64,000 nt of DNA from Hyalella azteca. Lineage: Eukaryota; Arthropoda; Malacostraca; Amphipoda; Hyalellidae. Both the position numbers and the translations under genes were made by a program. The stretch lies in contig NW_025934689.1 of NCBI RefSeq assembly GCF_000764305.2, positions 1-64,000 of the forward strand, given 5' to 3'. How positions within the stretch are numbered: position 1 is the first letter of the stretch; each line of letters begins with the position of its first letter. This document shows, piece after piece, positions 39,722 to 53,019 of the stretch. A model generated the notes under the pieces. The model was not told the DNA's origin. It made no database searches and saw only the letters and a list, made by a program, of their open reading frames with translations.

Positions 39722-42477
39722 ATGGCATTATATAATATGGAACATGTCCGTAAAATACGTTAAGTAGAATATAAATAAATAGCCTATTTACATAACAATT
39801 AATTTAATTGCAAAATTTAGTCGTCAATAAAATTAAACTCCTGTTTAAAAAATTATAAAAATGTTTCAAATTAAACTCTTGTTTCTGTTTTCAATACCAA
39901 GCTCAATGATCTGAGAAACACTGAACAGTGAATTTATAAAAAAATGTATTCGCATCACTTCTATAAAATACGTCGGTATTTCGGTTAATATATTAGGTTA
40001 TGATACTTCATGACAAAATCAATTTAGTTTTAAACGCACAGTCAAGTCTATAAGCATTATAGTTAAACAATAATTATTATTGCGGCGTGTTGTTTCTTAA
40101 AGCTGTTTTTAGAACTAAATTACGGCATATTACGCAGACTTGATAATGATATAAAATATGCTATTCTTGCAACGAAAACAAAGCGTTAGAACAAATGCCA
40201 TCGAATGCCGCAAGTCTGAAGAACGGCGGCAACAAATAAACTGCAAAGGATGGAGTCACGTAAACTATTCAGCAGCATAACTTTCACTCAATAGTTAAGG
40301 GCTTAAAGCTTCTTCACTTCTGAATTCTTAACCGTGAAACGATGCAGAAACGAGTAGAGAAAGCGCCAAATAATTCATTTGTGTTATAAAGCTAACTATG
40401 AACATGAAAATGATGTTAACTGCTTTGCGACACTTAACGAAAGCGTTTAATATGTTCAGGCTCCACACGAAGTGCATTAGCTTTTCCAATCTTTGGCGAC
40501 TCTACTGCCATCTTACACGTAACAACTCAGATTTGATTTACAGATCATTGACCGTTTTATTGAAATACCCTATTTATTTATTTTTATTTATATATTCTAT
40601 TTAATTCCCGCATGTTTTTCAATTGATTTGCTGAATATTATTAACAACTAGCAACGAAATAGAGTACTTTTAACCTCAGTTGAATGAATATGTCGGGAAT
40701 TTCTCTGAAGAGCACAGACAATATTAAGGCTCATAGACAATATTAAGGCTCATAGACATTATTGAGGCTCAGAAGTACTCGCAATGCGACATACAACTTC
40801 ACTGGAGGCCTGATTGCCTCATAAAATTCCACAAATTGAATGGGAGCTTCAAAATGAGAATAAACAACGGCATGCATTGCTTGCTGCTTGAAAAGGCGTT
40901 CTGAAAATGAGCTTCTCGATGACCTTGCTTCAAACTTTAGTAATAATAAAGTAAACGGAACCATAAAAACACATATGTGTGGAAACTTTTAACGTCAATA
41001 AATTGATTATTTATTTCCCACCAAAATTTTGAAAGCAATTTCTACAAATGTTAATTATTTGAAATTTTTGAAGCTTCTGCCTTGGGCAACATTCGAGTAT
41101 ATATGCTAATAATAATAAATAAAATCAGCTTGGGATAAATGTTACAGCTCGACTAGGAATACAAATTTGCAAATCTTTACACGTATACGAATTGTGTTTA
41201 TTTTTATAAATTGCCTACTAACTAAGTAAAGATCGTGGTACGTATATTATGCAGGATAAATTTCGAAACACTAATAATAACAGTAATAAAACACTAATAA
41301 TAACAGTAATAATAAGACTAATAATAACACTAATAATAACACTAATAATAACACTAATAATAACACTACTAACATTAATAATAGTTCAAAACCCTAATAA
41401 TAGTTGGACATACGATGTAAGTAAGCGTTCAATATCATACCTATATACATCCTAGGAAAGAGCGTATCGTAGAGAAATGAGTGTAGAACTTTGTCCACAA
41501 CGCATTTATACCCTTTTGTGGGTCATCCTGACACAGTTGGTCCCAACAAAAAGGGTATCAGAGTTTATACATCCGCTCTCTGCTCTTGTTGTGGGAATAA
41601 GTGCGTCATCATTCGAATAATATGACCCAATAATTTTCCTGAGTGATGGAGTAAAACCTAATAAATAGAGAGATTCTGTAATGTTATATTCACAAGTAAT
41701 TTAAAGATCTTTGCATTATATATGCAAGAAATAGGATTTAATCTTTATTGTCACACCTAAGTCATTAACTAAAACCTTTAAACAACGACAGATTCTGCAT
41801 TAGCAGCATTTCTGAAATATTACTATTGGCTTCTTAAGGAATATTATGAGAAATTATTTGGTAGTATTATGACATGAATTTTTATCGGTTGCTGACGTGC
41901 ATTTAATATTATAACAACAATAATTTAGATAGATAATATTTTTTTTGTTGTGGAAGACGAATATTGTTTCAATGTTCCGTTATTTATAGGAAATTTAACC
42001 ATTTAATGTCTAAGATAAAAAAACGTTATTCATGATTTGAATAATAAATCTCGACTCAAAGTTTTCATTAATGACGTTAAAAACCATAAATATTTGAACA
42101 AAAATTAGCGAAGGAAATTATTTTTACGGAAGTAGAAAAAATACTCAAGCAACATTTGGTTAATTAATGAAAGCGTAATTTTATTTTCATGAAAGTCACA
42201 CTTTCTTACGACTGTCCCTAATAATGAGGTAATTTTCTGGTCAAATCCATTGGATTACAGGTAATCCACATGGCTCGGCATCACGTTTACGGCTCTGAAG
42301 ATGTCATGATACATTTCATTTATGATTTTTTATAACGCTCACATTAACATTTATACTTATCCTATTTCGGATCTAGTAATTTGTCAATTCGATTGGATAA
42401 ATCCGAGCCCTTTCATCACACAAATTATCACAATTGGCTATAGGACTATCGTTTCACTGCTCCCTTTACCGCGTTTT
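39722..42477. other. Intergenic, apart from a small microsatellite
   Basis: No gene recognised. Contains the AAT/AAC-rich run at 41262-41395. Confidence 0.55.
41262..41395. repeat. Microsatellite of ACTAATAATA-type units
   Basis: Tandem units like AATAACACTAAT. The Ile/Thr-rich frame over it (41249-41455) is a by-product. Confidence 0.85.
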
Positions 42478-42580
42478 ACTGGTTTTGAACTGATGATTGA
42501 GCTGGTCTCCGAAACGTTGTCCTTTTAAAGAAATGGTGAATTTTCTGGCTATTTTCTTTGCTTTTAAATTTTTGGCAATA
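42478..42580 (+). mobile_element. Diverged solo arm related to the inverted repeat at 53020-53285, with hammerhead-like core
   Basis: Matches the right arm at 53197-53285: GAACTGATGAT.GAGCTGG, CTCCGAAACGTT, ATGGTGAATTT, then TTTTCTTTGCTTTTAAATT. CTGATGA (42490-42496), a GAG/CTC-type stem, GAAAC (42511-42515) and GTC (42519-42521) are the conserved hammerhead elements in order. Penelope-like elements carry such minimal ribozymes in their terminal repeats. Stem I pairing is weak here. Confidence 0.5.
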
Positions 42581-42871
42581 GGTCTCCTCCTAATCCTGCA
42601 CCTCTAACATTGCTTGCATTGGAAATATTTTATTCAGTTCAAGAACTAATTTTAGGTACTTATTTTTCTAAAATGAGATCTGTATCATCCCATAATAATT
42701 TAATTTATTTATTTGAGTTATGTAGCGTTTTTGTCGCTAGCGATGCTTTTTAGCTTATACTGCCATTCACTAGGAAGTTTTATATCATTTTAAACCATGT
42801 TATTCCATTATTATGTGTTACGTACTCCTGTGGCAATAAAAATAATGAATAAAAAAAATTTCTTTGTATCT

Positions 42872-43072
42872 CTATCGAGCATCGCGCAAAGTCTTATCAT
42901 ATTTCTGTCCAAAATTACAGACATTAGATGTCGGCATGAATATTTTCTCACGCTGCATAACGAACCCTGAGCCATCGATCAACATGAATTCGGCGTCCTC
43001 TTTCAATCGGGCAGGAATGCCCAAAAACTGCTGATATATTGGCGTGATGTTCTTCAGAATAATTTGTTGGCT
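42872..43072 (-). other. Unrecognised codon-like open stretch
   Basis: 67 open codons on the minus strand, ending at TAG, including QQFLGIPARLKEDAEFMLID and GSGFVMQREKIFMPT. Base composition is less AT-rich than its surroundings and codon third positions look mixed. No start codon placement, no family recognised. Could be a decayed transposon or exon fragment, or chance. Confidence 0.15.
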
Positions 43073-43075
43073 TCA

Positions 43076-46000
43076 AGCCAACGATTGCTCGATCCCTCAA
43101 TAAAGTGGTAAAATTTAAGGGGTCCTTTTTATATCATTTGTTAAACGAGCTCAAGATGCTGAAGAAAATTTATGCCTGACTGCGTTGCACGGCTTTAAAC
43201 CAGACACGTGATATAATTTCGTTGAAATTCACGTAATCTATGACGTTAATCCTCATTCCATGAATTTCATATTCGAGGTCTTGATTTCGTGATTTATTGT
43301 ACTTTAGTATGAGTGAGATATTCGTACGAAAAAAAAAGAAAATAAATCGCTGGGTTATATAATAGTCAGCCCCACTTCTACTGATGCTTTAAATGTCGGT
43401 TCTTAGGTACGAATATCATTGACGACGGTTGATTGATCAGCTATCGGATTGTACAAACAACTGTAATGAGGATCACAAACAGACAAGCTGCTAAAAAAAC
43501 AGCCAGAAACTCTGCTCAGTAATGTACTGAGAATCGTTTGGAATTTATTCTAAATAATGCTTCCACTAATCATAAATAATTGTTCAATTCAAACAAAGGA
43601 CAATCTTTGTGCTTTGCGTTTCATTCACTAGAGCGTCGTTTCCTGTTGAATAAATTAACTAATTGGATGAATTCCCGCTTGCGAGGTTCTAATAAATGGC
43701 TCACTTTCTGGTCTGATGAATTAATCATATTGCAGTTCAGTGATGAATAGCGAAAATCCAGCGATTCTCTACCTACAGAATGCAGTTCAGGAACTTGTTT
43801 GAATATTTAGCGTAATATATTTGATTGAAATTTAGTTGATTGAATATTGCGAATCAACAATGGCGATTAGAAGTTCTGAAAATGAAGAATACTCCAAAAC
43901 GAAATTTTAAACATCAGATTTTCTTTAAAGAGTTCCAATTTTGTGAAAGCATTTCAAAGAAGCTCAAGTAACACTTGGAGCAGGAGGACGCTCGACATCA
44001 GTCTTTATGACGGCGGTAAAACGAGCACATGTCACAGTTGGCTTGCCAGAGCTTGCGCAAACTGGTATGTTTTTTTATCTGCCTACGCTACGATTTTTTA
44101 CTTAAAAATGAATCGTTGCAATAAGAATTAAAAACACATCGTTATCTGGTATCTTTTGGCGATCGTGATCGCAAGGAAACGATGAATGGAAGCTAAGGAA
44201 ATCATTTGCTTTTTATTAGGCAGCAGTTTTTTGTATCGGCCAAACCTTGACTTTCTTGTTACATTCTGTAATCAAGATTAAGCTTCCTAAGTTTTTGTTG
44301 AGGAAATTTTGAGGAAATTTTTTCATTAGTTTGTTAATTCAACGAGTGTGATACTCGTTTTTATTAACATAAAGAATTTTAAATAAATAAAATAAATAGT
44401 TTGCTTGGTGCGTTTGTGTCGTACGCTACTTGGTTATAGTAAATTTTTAATTATGTATGTATTTGATTTTAGTTCGGTGCTGGGTCTCGAATAACCTGGT
44501 TCTTTGAAATTGGCTGAAAACAAGCCCTGCTTGAGGTAGCTGATATTTTTGAGCCTAAATTACTGTTCACCCAAAACTTTTTGCTAGAAAAGTTTGGTAA
44601 AGAGTAAGAATGGAACTTTAATGCCAACGTTCAAGATGTATCCAAACATGAGAAAGCCAAAATCAACATGAACTTCGTCTTTAGCTGACATCGAGTGAAT
44701 TTTTGATCGACTGTGTCTCAGCACTTCAGTTTCATTACAATTGCAACACTTCGCTCTATACTGTTAAATGTTGCAGTTTCGACGGAACGTTTGGATTGTG
44801 AAAATATCTAAACAGGCTAGATTATAGATAATAAATTGTTGGTATGAACAAGAATTCATTTAAATTGTCTTCTACTTCGCTAGAAACAGGTACTTAAATT
44901 ATATTATTGACACTTGCGACAATATATGTTAAATTATGTACATATTATTGTCATATCAAATGATATTGTAATATTGAATATCATTGGCATCATTAGCTTA
45001 TACCATATTTTTTTATTATTATATTATTGACACTTATGACCCATACTCCAGAAATTAAACTGATTCCTGAGATTCAGGTAGCTATAATTAAATTCCGTCT
45101 AAATAATTTAACTAAAATGTTTATTATTGTATGGAAAAAATTAAAATTCATGAATAAAATAATATTGACCATGCTTTTAAACAAGTGTTACAATGTTTTT
45201 ATACAGATATCTGTACATATATCTATATAGAATATATCGGTAGTTGGATTGTATATATGTTTATTTAGACCTAGCAATTAAACGTGGAAGCACTGAACGT
45301 TAGATTTGTTGATGAATGAATTTCTCAGACTACGAGTAATTAATTCTGCCTCCATACCGAAACGTTTAATTAAGCCCCAATGCGCTTGAGATTCTGCTCG
45401 AGAACAACGAGTTTCCTCGACTTCAAGACGCCGAGTTTGAAATGATTAAAACGATTTGAAATGATTTAAATGATATCTTGATCAGTGACGTTGGCCACAT
45501 TGCCTTTACATATGCAGTGAGACTAGGTTAATTTATTGCTATAATAAATTCCAAAAATATTCATAATAGAAATTTTTTGAACGATTGTTGTAATATGAAA
45601 AATACATCGTATGGGCGTGTTCATCTGAAAAGTACACCTCCATTTTAAGCTGCAGGTACACTCATTCCCACAAATGGTCTTCTACAGAAATCCGTCAGTC
45701 CCAGTGTGATTTCTAGCGTTGAAATGCATATGTCCCTCAAAATTTGAAGTTCCGTGAATAAATGAGGAAACTTAAATGCTACGGGTACTGGCGATTAAAT
45801 ATGTCCATATTACTTGTATATTGAAACATTTGGCTAATGTCCGCGGAGAGTTCATGTCCAGGGGATGAATTAGAAACATCCATACAATGACTCGAACCTA
45901 TTTTAAATGCCCGTTTGATTTCAATCATTTAAACATTCTGATGATTGATTACAATTTTAATTTTCCCTAGTCACCGGGGTAGAAATTTAATAATTTTCTG

Positions 46001-46334
46001 AAGGGATTTCAATCCTATGCAACTTTTCAAAAGTAGTCATTACTGCGCATTTTTATTCCTCAGTGTCTGATAAATGATGAAACAGTGAAGCTCACTGTCT
46101 TCATGATCGAACTTTATTAAAAAGCGAGTATTTTTACACTTTAATTAACAAGAAAACAATCGTGCACTGTTGCCTCTTGAAAAGATTATTAAGGCAGGTT
46201 TCCAATTGATTACTGTCCCCTTCTAATGAAATGATAGATTTTATCTTGAATTTGGGAATAATCAATAAAATTCTGAAAAAACCAGCGCAATATTTAGCGT
46301 TCAAATCTCAGTAACGAACTCCCGCTGATCGACT
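43076..46334. other. Intergenic, nothing recognised
   Basis: AT-rich. A stretch at about 43960-44065 is less AT-rich and ends before GTATGT, but no frame in it resembles a known protein. Confidence 0.5.
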
Positions 46335-46445
46335 CACTGACCTCAGTAGGACTCAGTAGTTCAGAAGGACTCATTTGCTTGGTGGGACTAAGTAGTTCAG
46401 AAGGACTCAGTAGTTCAGGACTCAGTAGTTCAGTAGAAAGTAGTG
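46335..46445. repeat. Short degenerate repeat of GGACTCAGTAGTTCAG(AA)
   Basis: Five to seven imperfect copies of a 10-20-bp unit. The Leu/Ser/Pro-rich minus-strand frame over it is a by-product. Confidence 0.75.
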
Positions 46446-48671
46446 GGTAGTTGAATAGGACTTTCAAACCACCCTCATGCACTCACTCTAGAAGATGACA
46501 CTAATCTCCAACCACGTGCAAGGAATATTCATGCTCACTCTGGGTCGACTCTGAATATCGACTCTGGGTGAATTCATACAGCTTAATTATTTCCTGAATA
46601 GATGTGAGTCGTAATGAATAACTTGTGTAGACAACGCGCTAGCTGAAAAAATGTAGCACTTTTCACCTCAATTTCATTTCGTATGTTTGTCCCCCTCTAG
46701 ATCCAGCGTGAAGTGCAGAACTGACATTCAATAAACCTGCACGAAGAAGTATCACAATACTACCTCAAGGCAGTCACAATGACTCACTCATTAGTCTGAG
46801 TGCTTCTTGACTATATGTTTGATTGGTAGTCCTTCGATTATTTGGTTGTTTCTCTGAAATTGAATAGAGACGGTGGCATTCTAAGAAGGACTTAGGTGGG
46901 ACTAATATCAATACACGAGGCGAGCTTATTTTCTACTCTGAAGGATGTATAGAGCTTTAAATTCCCACTTGTAGCATAGGAAAGCGCATGAATATTAAAA
47001 ATAAATGATTTTATTCGTGGACAGTAAAAGGGTCGAATGTTTTCTGCTTGATCTGTTGTTGTCGAGCAACGAGCGCTCGGCGCGGCAATTAAGTTCTCTC
47101 ATTATATACATTTATTTATAAATAAACTCTTTTTATTAACTCAAAGGTTTCCAATTATCTTTCAACTCATGCTCACAAATTATTAATTGGTACTAAGTCA
47201 TTTGCTGCATAAGAATCGTTTATTTGTAACGTGTGCAGAACAAAAATTCGATAGTAAAGTAAACTAAAAATGTTCACGCTGGGTCTGCATTAAAACTAAA
47301 ATCCCCATCGATAACTACCAGTTTATTAAAAATAAACAATATTGGTTAGATGCGTATAAATTCATATTTTATATTAATTAGGAGTCTAACGGTGATTGCA
47401 ATAAATAGGTATAAAAGGATAAAAAGATAGTGATTTGATTAGTTATTGAGTCTTCAGCAGTAAAATAAATGTTCCTTTTTGCGAAAATTCTCGTTTTGCG
47501 AATTTTAGCGCTTTTAGCTTAAGCTAAAAGATTAATTTTTAGCTTTTAGCTTGTTAGAGCTTAGTCGTCATGCACCACAGGCAACTCGACAAAATTGGAA
47601 ATTTCTCCGCATGTAACGATGGCTCCAGTTAGCAGTTTGAATCTAGTTTAAATCCTAGCTGCCCCAGGAAACTCTTTTCTGTACGTCCCGCTTTGTTCTG
47701 ATGGCGGTAGACTTCAGCTTACATAAACACATGTCGTTCAGAGCATGCGCAGCATTCGACCACGTTGGCAGTATTGAATTTTACTGTGCAGTGGTATGAT
47801 GACTTTTTTTCGAGAACGATAGTCAAATATTTTGCACAAATTTGGAATTTCATCCTCAGATTTGCAAAATAATAAAAAGGTGCTTAAAGCTTATCAGGTG
47901 TTAGAAGCACAGAAATATACTTTTTCCTTCACGTTGATATTAACGACGCATTACGCAAGGCTGATTTAAACTGCTTACTCAAATTAATGACTTCCATTTG
48001 AGTGGAACACAAAGACTGGAATTAACACGGCAGTAATTAGTGAACGACAAGTGATAACAAGATATTGTGACATCAAAGCTTTTTATAAATACATTTTTCT
48101 TTGACGCTTAATTGGAGCAATTTTGTATTCATAATTCCCAACTCGATTTTCCTCTCGCGAATATCAATTCAGTAATCGTGCACGCGACGGTCAAACTTAT
48201 AATTTTTGAGAAAACATCAGAAAAATGCTTAAATTACAAACGTCAGCTCAATTAAAATTAATTTTGCATAATTATTCCTCTGCTAAACAGAGGAATAATG
48301 TGCAATAAAATCAATTAGTTGCATGAATGCTTCCTCAGATGTGTCTACTAAACTCCGTAAATTTTCGTTCGAGCATTTTTATTTGCTTGGTTAAAAATTA
48401 TTTGTAAATTTTTCAATTTGTCTACTTCAAATTCTTATAAAAATGAAATACTGGTAATAATATTGGAAATATATGATTATATGACTCATGATTATATTCT
48501 TTGGATCTCAAAAATTTAGATCATTACTGTGCATCGTGAGGGTTTGATTATAAAAGATACTTTATATTTTACAAAAAAATATAAAGTATCTATTGAAAAA
48601 AAACGGAGAAGCTATTAAGCCATTAGAGCTAAGTGCCTCCGGAAACCAATATAATTAATGCAGACTACCGC
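46446..48671. other. Intergenic with three perfect palindromes or hairpins
   Basis: No gene seen. Contains a 20-bp perfect palindrome (47511-47530), a 12-bp-arm hairpin with 5-base loop (48271-48299; arms ATTATTCCTCTG / CAGAGGAATAAT) and a 15-bp-arm hairpin with 5-base loop (48556-48590; arm GATACTTTATATTTT). Confidence 0.7.
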
Positions 48672-48860
48672 TTATCAAAAAAATATAACTCAGTACTCAC
48701 CGCAGTGAGTGACAGAGAGCGCATTTTCACGTCGACGAAAATGTGAAGTCACGGACGGACAAACGGACAGACAGACAGACAGACGGACAGACGGACGGAC
48801 GGACATGGCGAGCACAATATTGCATTTTCTCCATAAATGAGAAAATGAGCTAAAAAGATT
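48672..48860. mobile_element. Second copy of the dispersed short element
   Basis: Shares AGTACTCACCGCAGTGAGTG, ACAGAGAGCG, a (GGAC/AGAC)n tract, ATGGCGAGCACAAT and CCATAAATGAGAAAATG with 14770-14899. Contains two internal hairpins (CATTTTC...GAAAATG and CATTTTCTC...GAGAAAATG). Non-coding; the minus-strand frame rich in SVRPSV is read from the microsatellite. Confidence 0.7.
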
Positions 48861-48934
48861 GGTTTTGGTTGCCATCACATAAGTGAATTATATATGATAC
48901 TATTCTTTGTATTCTCAATGAATGGCATGAAAAT

Positions 48935-49385
48935 TGATTATGAAATCAATAACGTAAATAGTTTACGAAATCCGTAACGTGAATAATTATTGACAAACCC
49001 GTATCTTAAATAGTTGACGAAATTCGTAAAGTAAAAAACAGTTTGTGAAACCCATAACGTAAATAGTGTACGAAATCCGTAACGTAGATACGTAGCTTAT
49101 AAAAAATCCGAATCAAAAATAGTTATGAAATCCGCAACGTTAATCTAAATTATTTCCGAAGTCCATACTGTAAATACTCAACGAAATTCGAAACTTAAAT
49201 AGTTGACGAAATCACTAACATAAATAGTTTGCGAAACCCATAAAGTAAATAGTTCATAAAATCTTTAAATAGTCTACGAAATCCGTTACGTAAATATTTT
49301 ACGAAATCCGTAACGTGAGCAGTAAACGAAATCCGCAATGTAAATAGTCCACAAAATTCGTAACGTCAATAGTTAACCAAATAAA
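48935..49385. repeat. Degenerate 25-bp minisatellite, about 18 copies
   Basis: Unit like ACGAAATCCGTAACGTAAAT followed by AGTTT. Strongly diverged, so probably old. Confidence 0.9.
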
Positions 49386-50559
49386 TAATTAACATTTGCA
49401 AGTAAGAATATAAGTGGCGCCAACAAGGATCGCTTCACATGAGTTCTCCTCCGACAGGTTGGGTGCCCAGGTCTTTGTGCCAGCTGCCGTGGCTGAACTT
49501 TTGGTTGACACTAATTACGCTCCGTAGGTTCCACTAATTACCACTAAACACTGCCTTAATTATGCGCGAGATTAGGCACCGCTGTTAGGAAAGCCGAGCG
49601 GGATCCTGCACTTCTTTTTACACATCCATCTTGATGAAACATTTGTATACATTCTAATACAAGGTTAAAATAATTGAAACTAAATTTCGAACTTACAAAA
49701 TTATATGCATAATAAATATCGTAGTGAATTAAACGTATTAAATTTCGCTGCATTATGAACCAAATTTTACTGATAAATTCTCATCATTTGATGGAAAATG
49801 TCTCACAAAACTCAACTTATTTAGCTTACATAATCGCAGTGACTGCAAGAGCTCATTTTTAACGCACAAAACTCCTAATAATTGCGAGCTTCGTGATTAT
49901 GTGAAAAGTGCCATAAATAACATTTCAGTATCCTTCCTAATGAGAAGCAAAGCGCGCTCGCAAAGATATAGTGCGATAAAAATAAGTTACCACAACATTA
50001 GCTGAAACATTGAAGTGAAATTGAGAAAGGAAGATAATTTTAAATAATTTCATAGAATTTAAATTAATTTTGTTTCATCTAGGAGCGCATAAATTAGCGA
50101 AAAGCAGCTATTGTGAAGGTACCGCGTGCGGTGTAAATTTAAAAGTGTATTTAAGTCTAAAAATACCTTTGCTTCAACTCGGACAGAATATTATTCATGC
50201 GAGCACGAGTAACTCCGATCATTGCTAACGCCTTTCAAAAATATAAGTGTTTATTATCCGCGTCTCAAGTGCGGCCATTCACTGGCCGCCGATGACACGA
50301 CCATTATTTTTGACGACGGTGTAGTCTTGCATGTCACCGTGAAAAACGATCGGTGTCTGAGAGGAGCTGGCGAAAAGAATTTATTTTAACTCCTCGAGAA
50401 TATCGAAGGCCTGAAACTTCAGAAAGGTTCCCAAGTGAAGGGGAAATGTTTCCAGAATAACACCACCGGTGCAAGGAGGAGTGTTTCTGAAGTAATGAAG
50501 ATGATTAAAAAGGAATGCTTGTTTGGAAACCCTGATGGAAAATTAGACCTCTCATTTTC
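49386..50559. other. Intergenic, nothing recognised
   Basis: Includes less AT-rich patches at about 49420-49540 and 50260-50370 with no recognisable frame; GCGGCCATTCACTGGCCGC at about 50272 is a small hairpin. Confidence 0.5.
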
Positions 50560-50900
50560 GTTTCAAATTTCTTTTTTTTATTCATACTTTACATACCTAC
50601 CCTCATATACATATAGATTTATACTTACCATACTTTTTAAAGTTAAATTCGTAAATGGGTTTATACCTACCATATTTGCTCTCATATAAGGATTTATATT
50701 ACCATACATACTCTCATGTATATAAATTTACACTCACCATATTTACCTTCATATACCGTATAATACATACCATACAAACCGTCATACGAGTATATGGATT
50801 TACACTTACCATACTTACCCTAATATGACTTATGCCTTCCAAACATACGCTCATGCATGGATTTATACCTACCATATTTTCCACTTATATGGACTTACGA
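50560..50900. repeat. Degenerate minisatellite, about 30-40-bp unit
   Basis: Eight or nine imperfect copies of ATTTATACTTACCATACTTA followed by CCCTCATATA-like sequence. Confidence 0.85.
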
Positions 50901-52100
50901 TCAGCATTGCTGAATGCTATACCGAAAAGTCATTCATTTATCACTAGACGGCATACGAGCCTGAGGGATTAGGATAGGAAACTGGTGGAGAAAAATTAAC
51001 TGAATGGAGGGCTGGCAATCCATCTTTTCAGAAGACAGAGCTTTGCATAATTCCTATAGCAGGTTCAGCTTGCTGTAGGCTGTGGGGAACAATGCTATGC
51101 GTTTGGCCCCCCAGAATTGTCATTTTGTTAATGGTCGAATGTATTTTTTTATGTAGTTCTCTTCTGAACTTCTATTTTTAAAGGGCGCTATTAAATAAGA
51201 CTACACAGTTTTGAGGTTTGTCGTAAAATATTAACGATTTGCTGCTACTTAAATTCAGAAGAAAGAAATGTGGGTGAGTTAAACAAATTTGATATCAATA
51301 GATTTTTAGAAAACTAAACACATCTGAACTGATATGGTACTAAGCCTGTAGCTCCATAGAAAGTTTACTAACAAAATTCGAGTTCCAATTCACTCTAGGA
51401 AATTAGATTTACTATTAGAGCTATTACTATTATTATAAATTTGTTAATTATTATTACAGAAGTAATTTTGAGTAGAAGTTTTTTTCTATTCAAAAGATAA
51501 CTTTTATCTTTTAGATAATGATAACCAATATACAGTAGTTTCCGCAAAGGAAATAGTGTATGTGTAAGAAAAACAATCGTCTTTTATGATGAAAAATGAA
51601 TTTCATTGTAATTCCCAATTTCGCTGAATTGGGCTGAGGGGATTATGTCTGTCAGCTTCAATTTATGAAACAAATATCCATTAAATGCCGCACTGAACAT
51701 TTTTCTTCATATGGTCACCGCAACACAACCGCATCATTTCTATATCAGGCCGCAATCTCGAGTAAATCTTCAAGAACTACAAATGGTAATGATTTTAGCA
51801 ATTAATGAAAAATACTTATTTTTTCAATTAGGGGCTATAAATTTCAACCATTTATTGTTGTATCACCACTTCTTAAATTTCAAATTTAAATTCGGTGAGT
51901 TCATTAGTAAATAATTTCAAGATTTTTTTACTATACCTAAAGGGATTTTTAGTAGAAATGTAGCGTGCTCGATTCCTATCATGTCACGATAGAGTAATTT
52001 TTAATATACGCGGTAAAACATTCCAGTGAAAATACCCCCAAATGAAATAAGCTAACTTTCTAAATACTCATTCATGATTACAAAACAATGTACCTCCGTA
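50901..52100. other. Intergenic, nothing recognised
   Basis: AT-rich single-copy sequence. Confidence 0.55.
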
Positions 52101-52317
52101 TACACTGTTAGAAAAATTACCGTTAACGGTATTATACCGGCGTTTCAGTGGCCGGTCAGCACGTGAAAGAAACACCGTGTCGCCGTTTTTATTCTTATTT
52201 AACACTAGAAATCCGTAAAACATCTGATAAAAACGGCGAAACAGTTTATTTTCACGGGGCCACCGGCCACTAGAACGCCAGTGGGACCGTTTTTTCACCG
52301 TTGTTTCTAACAGTGTA
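52101..52317. mobile_element. MITE with terminal inverted repeats and TA target site
   Basis: A 217-bp element bounded by TACACTGTTAGAAA and its exact reverse complement TTTCTAACAGTGTA. The outer TA on each side would be the target duplication, as for Tc1/mariner-type transposases. The interior is more GC-rich than its surroundings, has subterminal CCGTTAACGGT and paired GGCCGGT/ACCGGCC motifs, and codes for nothing. Needs a transposase from elsewhere. Confidence 0.88.
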
Positions 52318-53019
52318 GATAAAAATATACTGAATCACGTTACTTGGTACAAATACCATAATTTATATACATCGTTATATTGATTAGTAAATTAATGGCA
52401 GAAATTACCACAAAAGCGATTAAAACGAAAGAAATATTCTTCAATACTACAAAAAGAATATGTACATGTCAATAAAAATGGTTAAATAGATATTCATCGC
52501 AATTGAGAATGTCCTGTATAACTTATAGAAACATCCTCGCTACACTAGTTCGTTTTTATAAGGGTTAAAATGGTCATAATTATATAAAAAATTGTCAATG
52601 ATGATTACAAAATCATACTTCAAGGAAATAACCTGATTACCCTATAATTTGACTGATTATATGATAATCGTTAGTAAAAGAAGCAAGATTGTGGATGAGA
52701 TCCAAAGAACGAATTCGCCTCTGATTTTCGAGCATTGAAATGTAATTATGTGTTAATCAATAACAAGATAAGCAAGGTTATGGATGAGGCCCAAGTTCCG
52801 TATCCACCACTGTTAAAATGAGCCTCGAACTACCGACTCGGTGATGCGAGAAGACGTTCATCGAATTTTGATGAGAATTTTAGAGTCTTATTTGCATCGC
52901 ACCGCGACGATTCCTGAGAGTTGTTGCAAGGAGTACCAAAAGAATATTATTAACAATTTTTTCTAACATAAAGGAAATACTGATAGTTATCTTAAGCAAT
53001 TTATATTATAATTTTATTA
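52318..53019. other. Intergenic, nothing recognised
   Basis: AT-rich; no gene seen. Confidence 0.55.

Noticed and set aside
43940..44131. Possible exon ending at GTATGT
   Set aside because: No frame gives a recognisable protein and the acceptor is unclear.
48690..48878. Minus-strand frame rich in SVRPSVRLSV
   Set aside because: Encoded by the GGAC/AGAC microsatellite inside a dispersed element.
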